DNA from: Saprospirales bacterium
Lineage (GTDB): Bacteria > Bacteroidota > Bacteroidia > Chitinophagales > Saprospiraceae
Assembly: GCA_007695145.1 (NCBI GenBank)
Contig: REEI01000068.1
Span: forward strand, 62,001-126,000
DNA length: 64,000 nt
Reading direction: 5' to 3'
Position 1 is the first letter of the stretch. The number at the start of each line of letters is the position of its first letter. A program made the translations under genes and the position numbers. The notes beneath the pieces were generated by a model. It was not told the origin of the DNA, ran no database searches, and saw only the letters and a list, made by a program, of their open reading frames with translations. Below, one piece after another: positions 49,605 through 58,204 of the stretch.

Positions 49605-51794
49605 ATGAATACCACTATTTACCCCTATGTCTTTCAGGCCCTTTTATTAGGTCTACTTACAACAATTCCTGCAATTGGTCAAAACCTGATCGAAGGAAGT
49701 CACCATCATTTGAAAATTTTAAGTCAAAATTCGGCCGAGCGCTATATATTCCCCGATCAGGAATGCGGTTGTTTTGAATTGGAAGTATGCGGATTGGAAT
49801 TGAACAGACAATATTCCTTCTCTGCATCATTTAGTTACACTCCAGATTTATTTGACTTAAAAGTACTTGAAGGCGCTAAACGAATAAATTTTGATGAAGG
49901 GAAAAACTTATTCTTAACCCTTAGTGATTGCATCCGTTTTGAAGCCTGTATCAACCGGGATAAATCGAATCAAATCCCAATTTTGTCTTTCTCAATTCTC
50001 GAGAATAAGTCCAATTTTGGCCAAAGTCCCCGGACTGTTCAGGGCAGATCAGGCTCTTCCATTGAATGGGGCAATTTCTTGTCTTCCAGTGAATTAGTTA
50101 ATAATTACCTGATGGACACCAATTATTTTCATTTGGTAAATATCCAACCCATTGGTCCCGGGCAGGGAAGGGGATCTTTTTTCAACGGAAGAAATTCTAT
50201 TGGAATTGATGAGGGTGTGGTATTATCAACAGGTCATTTGAGGACTATAGAGGGCCCGAATCAGTCTCCGCAAAGTGGCAGTAATCTTGGAGGACATGGA
50301 GATGTGGACCTTTTTCAGCTTAGCAACCTGCCAATTTTTGATGCGGTAGGACTTCAAATTGATTTCACTCCGATGACCGATTCTTTCAAGATTCGGTATG
50401 TATTTGCTTCTGAAGAATACTGTCAATTTGTTGGGATGGGTTTTAACGATGTCATGGGTATTTTTCTTAGCGGGCCTGGAATTGATGGCCCGTTTACCAA
50501 TGGAGCGGTAAATCTTGCTGTAATTCCCCATACGGATCAGTTTGTGTCCGTCGATAATTTGAACCACACGGTCAATGCTGATTTCTATATAGATAATACC
50601 CCTGCCGGGCAATTGCAAACAACAGGAAATGCTGTTATTTGTGGTTCATTACTCGATCAGGATGGCTTTGCAATTGATCTGATTGAGTTTGATGGATTTT
50701 CTGTGGTTATGGAGATAGGCGCAAAAGTCATCTCCAGCGAGACTTACCGACTAAAAATTATAGTTGGAGATGCTTTCGATGCTTCTTTTGACTCAGCCAT
50801 TTTCCTCGATCGCATTGAAGCCATGGTCGAAAGTGATGAAGTATCTGAAATTTATAATTCCAAAACCGGCCGAACATGGATGGATAGAAATCTTGGAGCA
50901 GATCGGGTAGCCTACATTTCAAGAGATGTTGTTTCATTTGGAGACCTTTACCAATGGGGTAGAGGCGCTGATGGTCATCAATTCAGAAATTCCAAAACTC
51001 TTGATGAATTTTCAAATGAGGACCAGCCCGGCCATGGAAAATTTATCACCACCAATTCTCAACCTCACGATTGGAGAAATTCTGCCAATGATGATTTGTG
51101 GCAGGGAGAATCAGGGGTGAATAATCCGTGCCCATCAGGTTTTAGACTCCCGACCATTGAAGAGTGGGAGGAAGAAATTGAGAGTTGGGCCTCGAGGGAT
51201 TTACAAGCTGCATTCAATTCTCCCTTGAAACTTACTGCCACCGGTTCCAGGAGTAGTTCAGGGGAATTGTTTAGAACCGGGAAAACAGCTTACTATTGGA
51301 GTAGCACTGTCAGCAGTGAACGGGTCCAGTCAGTCGCCATATATCCTAATTTTGCGATTACAAGAGAAGCCAACAAGTCCTCTGGCCTGGCCGTCCGTTG
51401 CATTAAAGATGAGGAGCAGGAGATGACGGAGTTTGAATTTCATGAATTGCACTCCTTTCTTGAGGAGGATCCTGATCTGAAAATTAAGGATAAAGCAGAT
51501 TTTAGGGGGCCTGGTCTCCTGACTGAAGAAAAGAATCATTTAACATCCAACCGCTTAAAACTTTTTCCCAATCCCGGAACCGGTCATTTTAAGGTGGATT
51601 TGAATTCCCTTGCTGAATACCACCCGGGGAAGGTAATTGTTACCAACGCAGTAGGTAATTCTGTAATTAAACATACTATTGAGAAACTGAATTTTAGAAT
51701 AGACCTCAGTGGGCAGGGACCTGGCTTGTACTTTATCCATATTTTGAATGCTGAGGGCCTGGTGCTTGAAAGTGGAAAGTTGATAAAGCTGTGA
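49605..51794 (+). CDS. Choice-of-anchor L and FISUMP-domain T9SS surface protein
   Basis: A 729-residue exported protein. The signal peptide ends near residue 26 (TTIPAIGQ). An N-terminal beta domain with cysteines follows (FPDQECGCFELEVCGLEL). A choice-of-anchor L domain covers about 165-400 (NIQPIGPGQGRGSFFNGRNSIGIDEGVVLSTG, FKIRYVFASEEYCQFVGMGFNDVMGIFLSG). A FISUMP domain follows at about 420-605 (GRTWMDRNLGA, FGDLYQWGRGADGHQ, NPCPSGFRLPTIEEW, YYWSSTV, LAVRCIKD). The C-terminus is a T9SS type A sorting domain (LFPNPGTGHFKVDLN, then GPGLYFIHILN). It should be secreted and anchored on the cell surface. The ligand is unknown; the family's presence in adhesive or gliding bacteria hints at attachment. 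Confidence 0.9.
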   Translation: MNTTIYPYVFQALLLGLLTTIPAIGQNLIEGSHHHLKILSQNSAERYIFPDQECGCFELEVCGLELNRQYSFSASFSYTPDLFDLKVLEGAKRINFDEGKNLFLTLSDCIRFEACINRDKSNQIPILSFSILENKSNFGQSPRTVQGRSGSSIEWGNFLSSSELVNNYLMDTNYFHLVNIQPIGPGQGRGSFFNGRNSIGIDEGVVLSTGHLRTIEGPNQSPQSGSNLGGHGDVDLFQLSNLPIFDAVGLQIDFTPMTDSFKIRYVFASEEYCQFVGMGFNDVMGIFLSGPGIDGPFTNGAVNLAVIPHTDQFVSVDNLNHTVNADFYIDNTPAGQLQTTGNAVICGSLLDQDGFAIDLIEFDGFSVVMEIGAKVISSETYRLKIIVGDAFDASFDSAIFLDRIEAMVESDEVSEIYNSKTGRTWMDRNLGADRVAYISRDVVSFGDLYQWGRGADGHQFRNSKTLDEFSNEDQPGHGKFITTNSQPHDWRNSANDDLWQGESGVNNPCPSGFRLPTIEEWEEEIESWASRDLQAAFNSPLKLTATGSRSSSGELFRTGKTAYYWSSTVSSERVQSVAIYPNFAITREANKSSGLAVRCIKDEEQEMTEFEFHELHSFLEEDPDLKIKDKADFRGPGLLTEEKNHLTSNRLKLFPNPGTGHFKVDLNSLAEYHPGKVIVTNAVGNSVIKHTIEKLNFRIDLSGQGPGLYFIHILNAEGLVLESGKLIKL

Positions 51795-51982
51795 ATTAAA
51801 TTTTTGGCCTTTTTGCCGGAAACGTTGCGTCCTGGTATCTTTCTTGGACTAGTATCGAAGTATGCTGTAGCTGTGTTCTCATATAAATTTCAATCTTGAT
51901 TTTTCAAAAGAATAACCATATGATGATGACTATAAAGGTGAATTAAAATGGATTGCCCAGGGGTTTCTCCAAACCTGAGGGA

Positions 51983-52579
51983 TTAAATTAGAATTGCCAT
52001 AATTGTAAAGGAGACCAAAAGGATAATCCAGAGGACACCCATGTAATGCAGATAAAGTCCTAATTGATCAATACTCCTGTATTTAGTGATGTCAGCAAAA
52101 TACATTTCTCGCTGAAAGACGTTGGTGGTTTTTTTTATAAACTGTAAGTAATAGAACAACATAAATGGAATAGCTGCCAATACATGCAGTAGATGTAAAC
52201 CCGACAACAAATACAGAAAAGCGTAGGCATTATTTGAATCCATGAATACATCTTCTGATAACAATCCCCACCAAGAGCGCAATTGGGCTATTAGGAAAAG
52301 AATCACGGAAACCAAAATCAATTGGAAAGAACCCTTGAATAACTGAAATTCTGCATTTTTAAAGCTCTCACGCATCTTTTCCGTATAGTAGCTGATCAAT
52401 CCAATAAATATGGTAGCTAAGACAAACCAGTAGGGAAAATCGATGGAGTCAATGGACTGGGTAAAATACAAGTAGCTCAGAGAGGCCAGCAAGCTGAGAA
52501 ACAGGAATGAAATACCCGCAATTAAAAGCCCAAGTAACAGATAAGAGGAGTGATTCCTACTGAATTCCATGATTTGCAA
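51983..52579 (-). CDS. Solitary heme-copper oxidase subunit III-like protein
   Basis: A 198-residue membrane protein with five hydrophobic helices. The C-terminal motif pair GLHLLHVLAAIPFMLFYY and LYLHYMGVLWIILLVSF is the signature of cytochrome c oxidase/quinol oxidase subunit III. W-x-x-x-S and L-R-S-W-W features occur between helices. No subunit I, II or IV gene accompanies it. It begins 6 bases after the stop of an NhaC-family antiporter and is surely co-transcribed with it. ATG 52570 is an alternative start. It might be a spare subunit or an assembly or lipid-binding factor; that is speculation. Confidence 0.82.
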   Translation of the reverse strand: MQIMEFSRNHSSYLLLGLLIAGISFLFLSLLASLSYLYFTQSIDSIDFPYWFVLATIFIGLISYYTEKMRESFKNAEFQLFKGSFQLILVSVILFLIAQLRSWWGLLSEDVFMDSNNAYAFLYLLSGLHLLHVLAAIPFMLFYYLQFIKKTTNVFQREMYFADITKYRSIDQLGLYLHYMGVLWIILLVSFTIMAILI

Positions 52580-52585
52580 TATGTG

Positions 52586-54649
52586 TTAGCCTGATTTTGA
52601 GGCCGCCATTTCCGGGTCTTTACCGACTCTAAATATGATCAACCAGAGTACAACTCCTCCAATCAGGAAGATGTTTATGCTAACAAACCACCCGCCCCCA
52701 AAAAAGGTTGAAAGAAAACTTGCAACTAAAGCAAAAGCGCCCACTGTCAGTGCATAGGGAAGCTGGGTTCGGACGTGCTCAATATGGTCGCAACCTGTCG
52801 CCAGCGAACTCAGTATGGTAGTATCCGAAAGGGGAGAGCAATGATCCCCCACAACAGATGCTGCTAATACAATCGAAATCACATTTAGAATGAGTTCTAT
52901 CGTTATATCCGTATCCAACCCGGCTGAAATGCATACTGCATAGGTGGCCGGGATGGCAATGGGATAGAGAATAGCCATAGTGCTCCAGGATGAGCCGGTG
53001 CTAAAAGCAGTGAAAGCGGCAATCAAAAAGATAATTGGCGGAAGGAGAAAGGGACTGATGTTGCCCTCGAGCTGCCCTGCTAAGTAGTCGGCTGTTCCCA
53101 GGTCACGGGTAATGAGTGCAAGGCCCCAGGCAAGCACAAGAATAGTGATGGCCGGTAGCATGCTTTTCATTCCCCTTCCAAAGGAATTCATCCCCTCGGG
53201 TACAGTGAGTAAGTTTTGATAGAAGGTCATGAAAAGCGCGACTGTAACAGCAAGTGCTGAGGCCCAAAGAAGTGAATTGAAAGGATCAGAGTATCCAATG
53301 ACTAAGCCTAATTTTTGGAGACTACTACTTGCCTCGGGCAACATAAGCCCTGCTGCTTGCCAGGCAGATCCCCAGCTAAATAAGCCTTCAGCATGCCCCA
53401 AATTCAAGGCATCAAGATGGAGCTCATACAATCCTGTATAGACCAGTCCTAAAATGGAAGCAAAGATCATCGTAAGTATAGGGACTACCCCATTGTACCA
53501 GCGGTATGGAATTCCCTTTTTAGGATCCAATTCTTCGTCTTTTGTGATTTCCTCTTCTTTCCCATCTCTTTTCGCAGAGTTGAGAGATTTAAGCTCTGCG
53601 GAGTACATAGGTCCAAAGTCTTTTTTTGACCAAATGATCATGAATACAAAAACAAGGGTCATGAATGGGTAAAAGGAATATTTGAGAGAGGCCAGGAAGA
53701 TGGCATAAACGGACTGTCCTAACTCCAAATCTATATCGATAATCCCAGACTGTATATAACTCAATTCAGCTCCAACCCAGGTGGTTATGAGGGCCACAGC
53801 CGCTATGGGCGCAGCAGTACTGTCAACTATATAGGCCAATTTTTCTCGGGAAATTTTATAGGCATCTGTCAGTTTTCTCATTGCACTACCCACAATAAGA
53901 GAATTGGCGTAATCGTCAAAAAAGAGCAACAGCCCCATAAAGTAGCCGGTCAGCTTGGTGCTGCGCCTGTCCTTTGCAAAACCGATGATTTTATTGATGA
54001 CTCCCTGCATTCCGCCATTGTTGGAGATTATGGCTACCATGCTCCCAATGAGTAGTGAGAGCAATATGATCGATAAGTGGTAGGTGTCGTGCAGTGCTCC
54101 CATGATGTAAGTGTCTGCGGTGCGCAGAAATGCGGTAATAAGTGAATCAAAATACATTCCCGAGGCAATGAAGGCACCCGACAACACTCCCATGGTAAGT
54201 GCTATGATGACCTCCCTGAATACCAGGGCCAGACCAATTGCCAGGAGAGGTGGGAACAGGCTCAACCACAAGGGTATCTTTCGAATGCGCACTTCGCTTT
54301 GACGATTGAGTGAAAGGTGGTATATTTGTAGTGTTGAAAATTCGCCCGGTAGTTTAATGAGAAAAAGTTCTCCCCGCCTCGTCAGGTCAATGCTCAATGG
54401 AGCCATGTTGTTGATGAACAAAAAGGTATCAACCTGTCCGTTGACTTCAATTTCCAGGGCGAAATCCTCTGCTTCCTGAGCAGTAAAGAAAACTTGTTGA
54501 CGGTTGGCGTCGGTCTTGATATTTATTTTTTGAAAGTCCGGGAATTTAGTCTCTGTAGTATCCGTTATTGCATGCAGAACTGAGGAAAAAAAAAGAACTG
54601 TAAACAGTAGAAAGCTGATGGCTTTCTTCAAAAATATCACATAATTCAT
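52586..54649 (-). CDS. NhaC-family Na+/H+ antiporter with N-terminal periplasmic domain
   Basis: A 687-residue antiporter. The transport body begins near residue 125 (KIPLWLSLFPPLLAIGLALVF) with about twelve helices and family marks FDDYANSLIVGSAMRKLTD, STAAPIAAVALITTWVGAEL and FSTGSSWSTMAILYPIAIP. Then comes AASVVGDHCSPLSDTTILSSLATGCDHIEHVRTQLPYA. Before it lies a signal peptide (FLLFTVLFFSSVLHAI) and about 95 residues of a beta-type extracytoplasmic domain, an unusual extension for NhaC. It should exchange sodium and protons for pH and salt balance. A subunit III-like oxidase gene follows after 6 bases. Confidence 0.92.
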   Translation of the reverse strand: MNYVIFLKKAISFLLFTVLFFSSVLHAITDTTETKFPDFQKINIKTDANRQQVFFTAQEAEDFALEIEVNGQVDTFLFINNMAPLSIDLTRRGELFLIKLPGEFSTLQIYHLSLNRQSEVRIRKIPLWLSLFPPLLAIGLALVFREVIIALTMGVLSGAFIASGMYFDSLITAFLRTADTYIMGALHDTYHLSIILLSLLIGSMVAIISNNGGMQGVINKIIGFAKDRRSTKLTGYFMGLLLFFDDYANSLIVGSAMRKLTDAYKISREKLAYIVDSTAAPIAAVALITTWVGAELSYIQSGIIDIDLELGQSVYAIFLASLKYSFYPFMTLVFVFMIIWSKKDFGPMYSAELKSLNSAKRDGKEEEITKDEELDPKKGIPYRWYNGVVPILTMIFASILGLVYTGLYELHLDALNLGHAEGLFSWGSAWQAAGLMLPEASSSLQKLGLVIGYSDPFNSLLWASALAVTVALFMTFYQNLLTVPEGMNSFGRGMKSMLPAITILVLAWGLALITRDLGTADYLAGQLEGNISPFLLPPIIFLIAAFTAFSTGSSWSTMAILYPIAIPATYAVCISAGLDTDITIELILNVISIVLAASVVGDHCSPLSDTTILSSLATGCDHIEHVRTQLPYALTVGAFALVASFLSTFFGGGWFVSINIFLIGGVVLWLIIFRVGKDPEMAASKSG

Positions 54650-54705
54650 GCCTTGTCTTCTGTTTTGGAGGGTTAAGATATAACAAATTGAAAGATTCTT
54701 AAATT

Positions 54706-56991
54706 ATGATTAGATTTTTAATCCTTTGTTCGACTTATTTTATTGCCGCCATTAGTCTTTCTGCCCAAAGTTTTGAGCGCTTTTCCTACCCGGTATTTAT
54801 TGATGGGGAAGAATTGGAAAACCCCTTTGCGGGAGGTTTGAATAACCCCCAGTTTTCAACTGCCGATATCAATCGCAATGGGGAAAATGAAATAGTGATA
54901 TTTGACAGAGATGGTGGGGTAGTGCTTGTATTTGTGATAGAAGAGGAAGCTGGTAGTTTGTCTTATCGCTACGATTATGAATTATCCGCAATTTTCCCCA
55001 AAATGCGGAATTTTATGTTACTAAGGGATTACAATAATAACGGCATCCCGGACATATTTACCTATTCCCAGATTCCCGGCATACCAGGAATTCAGGTTTT
55101 TACCGGAAAATTGGACAATCAGGGGAAACTGTATTTTGATCTGCTCGAACTGAATCAAGATTTTCACAATGTTTTAGTGTTTCGCGATGGGGGGGGGGTG
55201 GCAAATATCAATGTGCTGTCTATTGATGTACCTGAGATAGTCGATCTTGACGGTGATGGTGACCTGGACATTTTGGTTTTCAACGATGCCGGTGGTACGG
55301 TAGAGTTTTATCGCAATCGAACCGTAGAAGAGGGCAGACAGCCTCATGAATTTATTTTCAGACTTCAAGACAACTGCTGGGGAAAATTTTATGAGGAAGA
55401 TTTTACCGGAAGTATTTTTTTAAGTGATGATCCCGGTAAATGTGCAAGTTGGAATTTTCAAGGTCAGGCAGAGGCAAGACATGCCGGCTCTACTATTGCC
55501 GTTTTTGATGAAAAGGGGAATGGGCTATATGATGCACTAATAGGTGATTTGGGCACAGATAAAATTGCCTTTTTGAGAAACAGCGGAATCTCTTCCGCTA
55601 ATGCCCATATGACAGAAGTGATTTTTGATTTTCCTGAAAATGACGTACCAGTAAACCTTCCCTCTTTTCTAGCTCCATTCATAGTGGATGTGGATGCTGA
55701 TGGTAGGAAGGATCTTTTAGTTTCACCCAATGGGTCCGAAGGTTTTGGTGAGACAAAGGAAAACGTATGGTTTTATAAGAATGTGGGTTCCGGGGCGGAA
55801 TCTGTTTTTGAATTGCAACAAAAAGACTTTTTAGTAGGTGGTATGATAGATGTGGGTTCTCGCTCACATATCGCAGTTGTAGATGTGGATGGGGATGGAT
55901 TGTTAGATCTGGTTGTTGGAACCATGGGTTTGTATGTCAATCCCCAGGAAAGAGATGCTTCCCTTTATTGGTTTAGAAATGTCGGCAGTCTGACTGAGCC
56001 TGCTTTCGAATTGGCAGATTCAGATTTATTTGGCATGAATCAATTTTCCTCAAGCTCCAGGGCCTTTGCACCTGTCTTTTACGATATGACCGGTAATGGT
56101 GCACTGGATGTTATAGTTGGAGACAATTGGGGTCGTCTCTATTACGGTGAAAATGTAAATGGTCCCGGTGAATCCATTCAAGTAAACACATGGCAATATC
56201 CCTGGATGGACATTGACGTGGGCCAATTTGCCCGTCCTGCTGTCGCAGACCTCAATGGAGACGGCCTGCCTGATTTGATTATTGGAGAGCAGAACGCAAA
56301 CAATCTCAATAACATGCGTTGTGGGAATGTAAACTATTTTCAAAATGTTGGTTCGCACGGTAACCCTCATTTTCACTCCAATGAGTTTCAAGTACCCAAT
56401 AACCCCTGTCTTGGAGGGATTCTTACCATCGATGAAGGATCCCTGAGAGGGTTTAGTGCCCCCTCCTTTTATCAGGCAGGTGACGATATTCTCATGTTGG
56501 TAGGTGGGCTCAGTGGACGAATTAGGCTTTACAATGCCCCTGATCCCAGTATTGGTTATATTGCAGAGCCATTATCTGATCGATTTGGCGGAATAGATGA
56601 AGGGTCTTTTTCGCAAGCTGTTTTTGCCGATCTGGACAATGATGGCCAGTTAGAAGTAATTGTTGCCAACCAAAGAGGAGGGCTAGGTATATATAAAACA
56701 GGATTGTCCTCGACAGGTGGTGTGAGTGATGGATTGGTTTCAGCTTTGCCGTTTAATTATTCCCTTTACCCCAATCCCACAAGTGATTATATAGTATTGG
56801 AATTGCCCGATTCAGATAGGGCTGCCTGGAGTTTTACACTTTATGATATTTTTGGCAGGCAAGTATTGAATTCTTCTCAATCTACTCCAACAAAAACCTA
56901 TCTTTTGAATGGGCTGCCTGGAGGGATTTATCTTTATCGACTTGTAGATGATTTGGGGCGATCTGCAAATGGAAAGATAGTCATTGATTAA
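54706..56991 (+). CDS. FG-GAP/VCBS-repeat T9SS surface protein with poly-G tract
   Basis: A 761-residue secreted propeller protein. The signal peptide ends at about residue 21 (FIAAISLSAQ). Calcium-loop repeats include DINRNGENE, DYNNNGIPD, DLDGDGDLD, DVDADGRKD, DVDGDGLLD, DMTGNGALD, DLNGDGLPD and DLDNDGQLE. The C-terminus is a T9SS type A sorting domain (LYPNPTSDYIVLEL, then GLPGGIYLYRLVDDLG). A run of ten G (55189-55198) encodes Gly162-Gly164 and the first base of Val165. Loss or gain of one G leads to a stop within about 15 codons, so the tract could switch expression. The Rpn-type gene follows 38 bases later. Confidence 0.9.
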   Translation: MIRFLILCSTYFIAAISLSAQSFERFSYPVFIDGEELENPFAGGLNNPQFSTADINRNGENEIVIFDRDGGVVLVFVIEEEAGSLSYRYDYELSAIFPKMRNFMLLRDYNNNGIPDIFTYSQIPGIPGIQVFTGKLDNQGKLYFDLLELNQDFHNVLVFRDGGGVANINVLSIDVPEIVDLDGDGDLDILVFNDAGGTVEFYRNRTVEEGRQPHEFIFRLQDNCWGKFYEEDFTGSIFLSDDPGKCASWNFQGQAEARHAGSTIAVFDEKGNGLYDALIGDLGTDKIAFLRNSGISSANAHMTEVIFDFPENDVPVNLPSFLAPFIVDVDADGRKDLLVSPNGSEGFGETKENVWFYKNVGSGAESVFELQQKDFLVGGMIDVGSRSHIAVVDVDGDGLLDLVVGTMGLYVNPQERDASLYWFRNVGSLTEPAFELADSDLFGMNQFSSSSRAFAPVFYDMTGNGALDVIVGDNWGRLYYGENVNGPGESIQVNTWQYPWMDIDVGQFARPAVADLNGDGLPDLIIGEQNANNLNNMRCGNVNYFQNVGSHGNPHFHSNEFQVPNNPCLGGILTIDEGSLRGFSAPSFYQAGDDILMLVGGLSGRIRLYNAPDPSIGYIAEPLSDRFGGIDEGSFSQAVFADLDNDGQLEVIVANQRGGLGIYKTGLSSTGGVSDGLVSALPFNYSLYPNPTSDYIVLELPDSDRAAWSFTLYDIFGRQVLNSSQSTPTKTYLLNGLPGGIYLYRLVDDLGRSANGKIVID
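55189..55198 (+). repeat. Ten-base poly-G tract inside a surface-protein gene
   Basis: Ten consecutive G encode three glycines and the first base of a valine codon. A +1 slip reaches TGA and a -1 slip reaches TAG within about 15 codons, typical of phase-variable tracts. A base-calling error in the homopolymer is also possible. Confidence 0.6.
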
Positions 56992-57029
56992 GCTTTTGAA
57001 TATACTTTAAAATTGGGCATTGACTTTTC

Positions 57030-57998
57030 ATGAGCAAAAACGATATCCTTTGGAAGGGAATCATAGAAGATTTGATAGACGATTTTCTGCGGTTTTTGTA
57101 TATTGAAGCAGAAGAAATATTTGACTTTAGCAGGGGATTTGAGTTTTTAGATAAAGAATTGGAGGACCTCTTTCCTGAGAAGGATCAGGAAAATATTCGC
57201 TATGTAGATAAACTTGTAAAGGTATATCATCGGGATAAGGAAGAACAGTGGCTACTTTTTCATATCGAAGTACAAGGCTACAATGATCCGCATTTCAGGG
57301 AGAGGATGTTTACTTATTATTATAGGATCAAAGACAAATATCAGAGAAATATTTCAGCCTGGGCTATTTTTACAGATAACCACAAGGGCTATAAACCCGA
57401 CCATTATGAAGACTCTTTTTTGGGCACAAGAATCAATTATCAGTTCAACACCCTTAAAATTCTGGACCAGGATCAGGAGAAATTGAATAATAGTAATAAT
57501 CCATTCGCTGTTGTAATTCTTGCCACATTATTGGCATTGAAAAGGAGACAAGAGGATGAATCAAATGTTTTGAAGTTGAAGTTAGGTTTGGTCAGGAGCC
57601 TTATCAGTAAAGGCTTTGCAAAGGATAAAATCAGAGCTATAATGAACTTTTTAAGATTTTATGTCCGTTTAAACAATGATACTGATGTGCTTTTTGAGAA
57701 GAAATTAGAAGAAATAACAGGAAATACTTATCCAATGGGGATCGAAGAATTGATATTAGAACAAGAACGCAAGAAGGCTGAAAAGAAAGGTGAATTAAGA
57801 GGAGAGAAAAAAGGAGAAAAGCGAGGAGAAAAAAGAGGAGAGAAAAGAGGAGAGAAACGGGGTGAATTAAAGGGAAAAACAGAGGTTGTTCTCGCTGGGT
57901 ATGATAATGGACTGAGTGTAGGTCTATTGTCAAATATTACGAATATGCCTGAAAGTAATGTTGTGAAAATTCTCAAAGAAAATGGCAGAAAGTGCTGA
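57030..57998 (+). CDS. Rpn-family PD-(D/E)XK nuclease
   Basis: A 322-residue protein of the Rpn/YhgA-like recombination-promoting nuclease group. The N-terminal half has the nuclease core: FLRFLYIEAEEIFDFSRGFEFLDKEL, then LVKVYHRDKEEQWLLFHIEVQGYNDPHFRERMFTYYYRI with the E-x-Q pattern in place of E-x-K. Rpn proteins cut DNA and stimulate RecA-independent recombination in E. coli. The C-terminus carries five in-frame 12-base repeats (residues 258-277) encoding GEK[KR], then a leucine-rich end resembling a transposase-associated tail. It lies 38 bases after a T9SS gene. Such genes are often mobile and multi-copy. Confidence 0.85.
   Translation: MSKNDILWKGIIEDLIDDFLRFLYIEAEEIFDFSRGFEFLDKELEDLFPEKDQENIRYVDKLVKVYHRDKEEQWLLFHIEVQGYNDPHFRERMFTYYYRIKDKYQRNISAWAIFTDNHKGYKPDHYEDSFLGTRINYQFNTLKILDQDQEKLNNSNNPFAVVILATLLALKRRQEDESNVLKLKLGLVRSLISKGFAKDKIRAIMNFLRFYVRLNNDTDVLFEKKLEEITGNTYPMGIEELILEQERKKAEKKGELRGEKKGEKRGEKRGEKRGEKRGELKGKTEVVLAGYDNGLSVGLLSNITNMPESNVVKILKENGRKC
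57801..57866 (+). repeat. In-frame 12-base tandem repeat in the Rpn gene
   Basis: Five 12-base units (57801-57860), such as GGAGAAAAAAGA, encode Gly-Glu-Lys-Lys/Arg and are followed by a further Gly-Glu. Unit gain or loss keeps the frame and only changes the length of a charged helix. Confidence 0.8.
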
Positions 57999-58204
57999 AT
58001 GATCCTTTATGGTTTTCATCTCATTTAGGAGTTTTAATTTTGCTGCATATTGCGGAATAGTTATATTGAGATGCCTCAAGCAATTTAAGATGGTGATTGC
58101 GCTTATGCATTCGGACATTGTGTAATAGCAATTAACTGTTAATCATCATAAAGTATACCCGGTAACATTAAACATATGTTGGAGGCAATGGGACCGGCCA
58201 TCAA

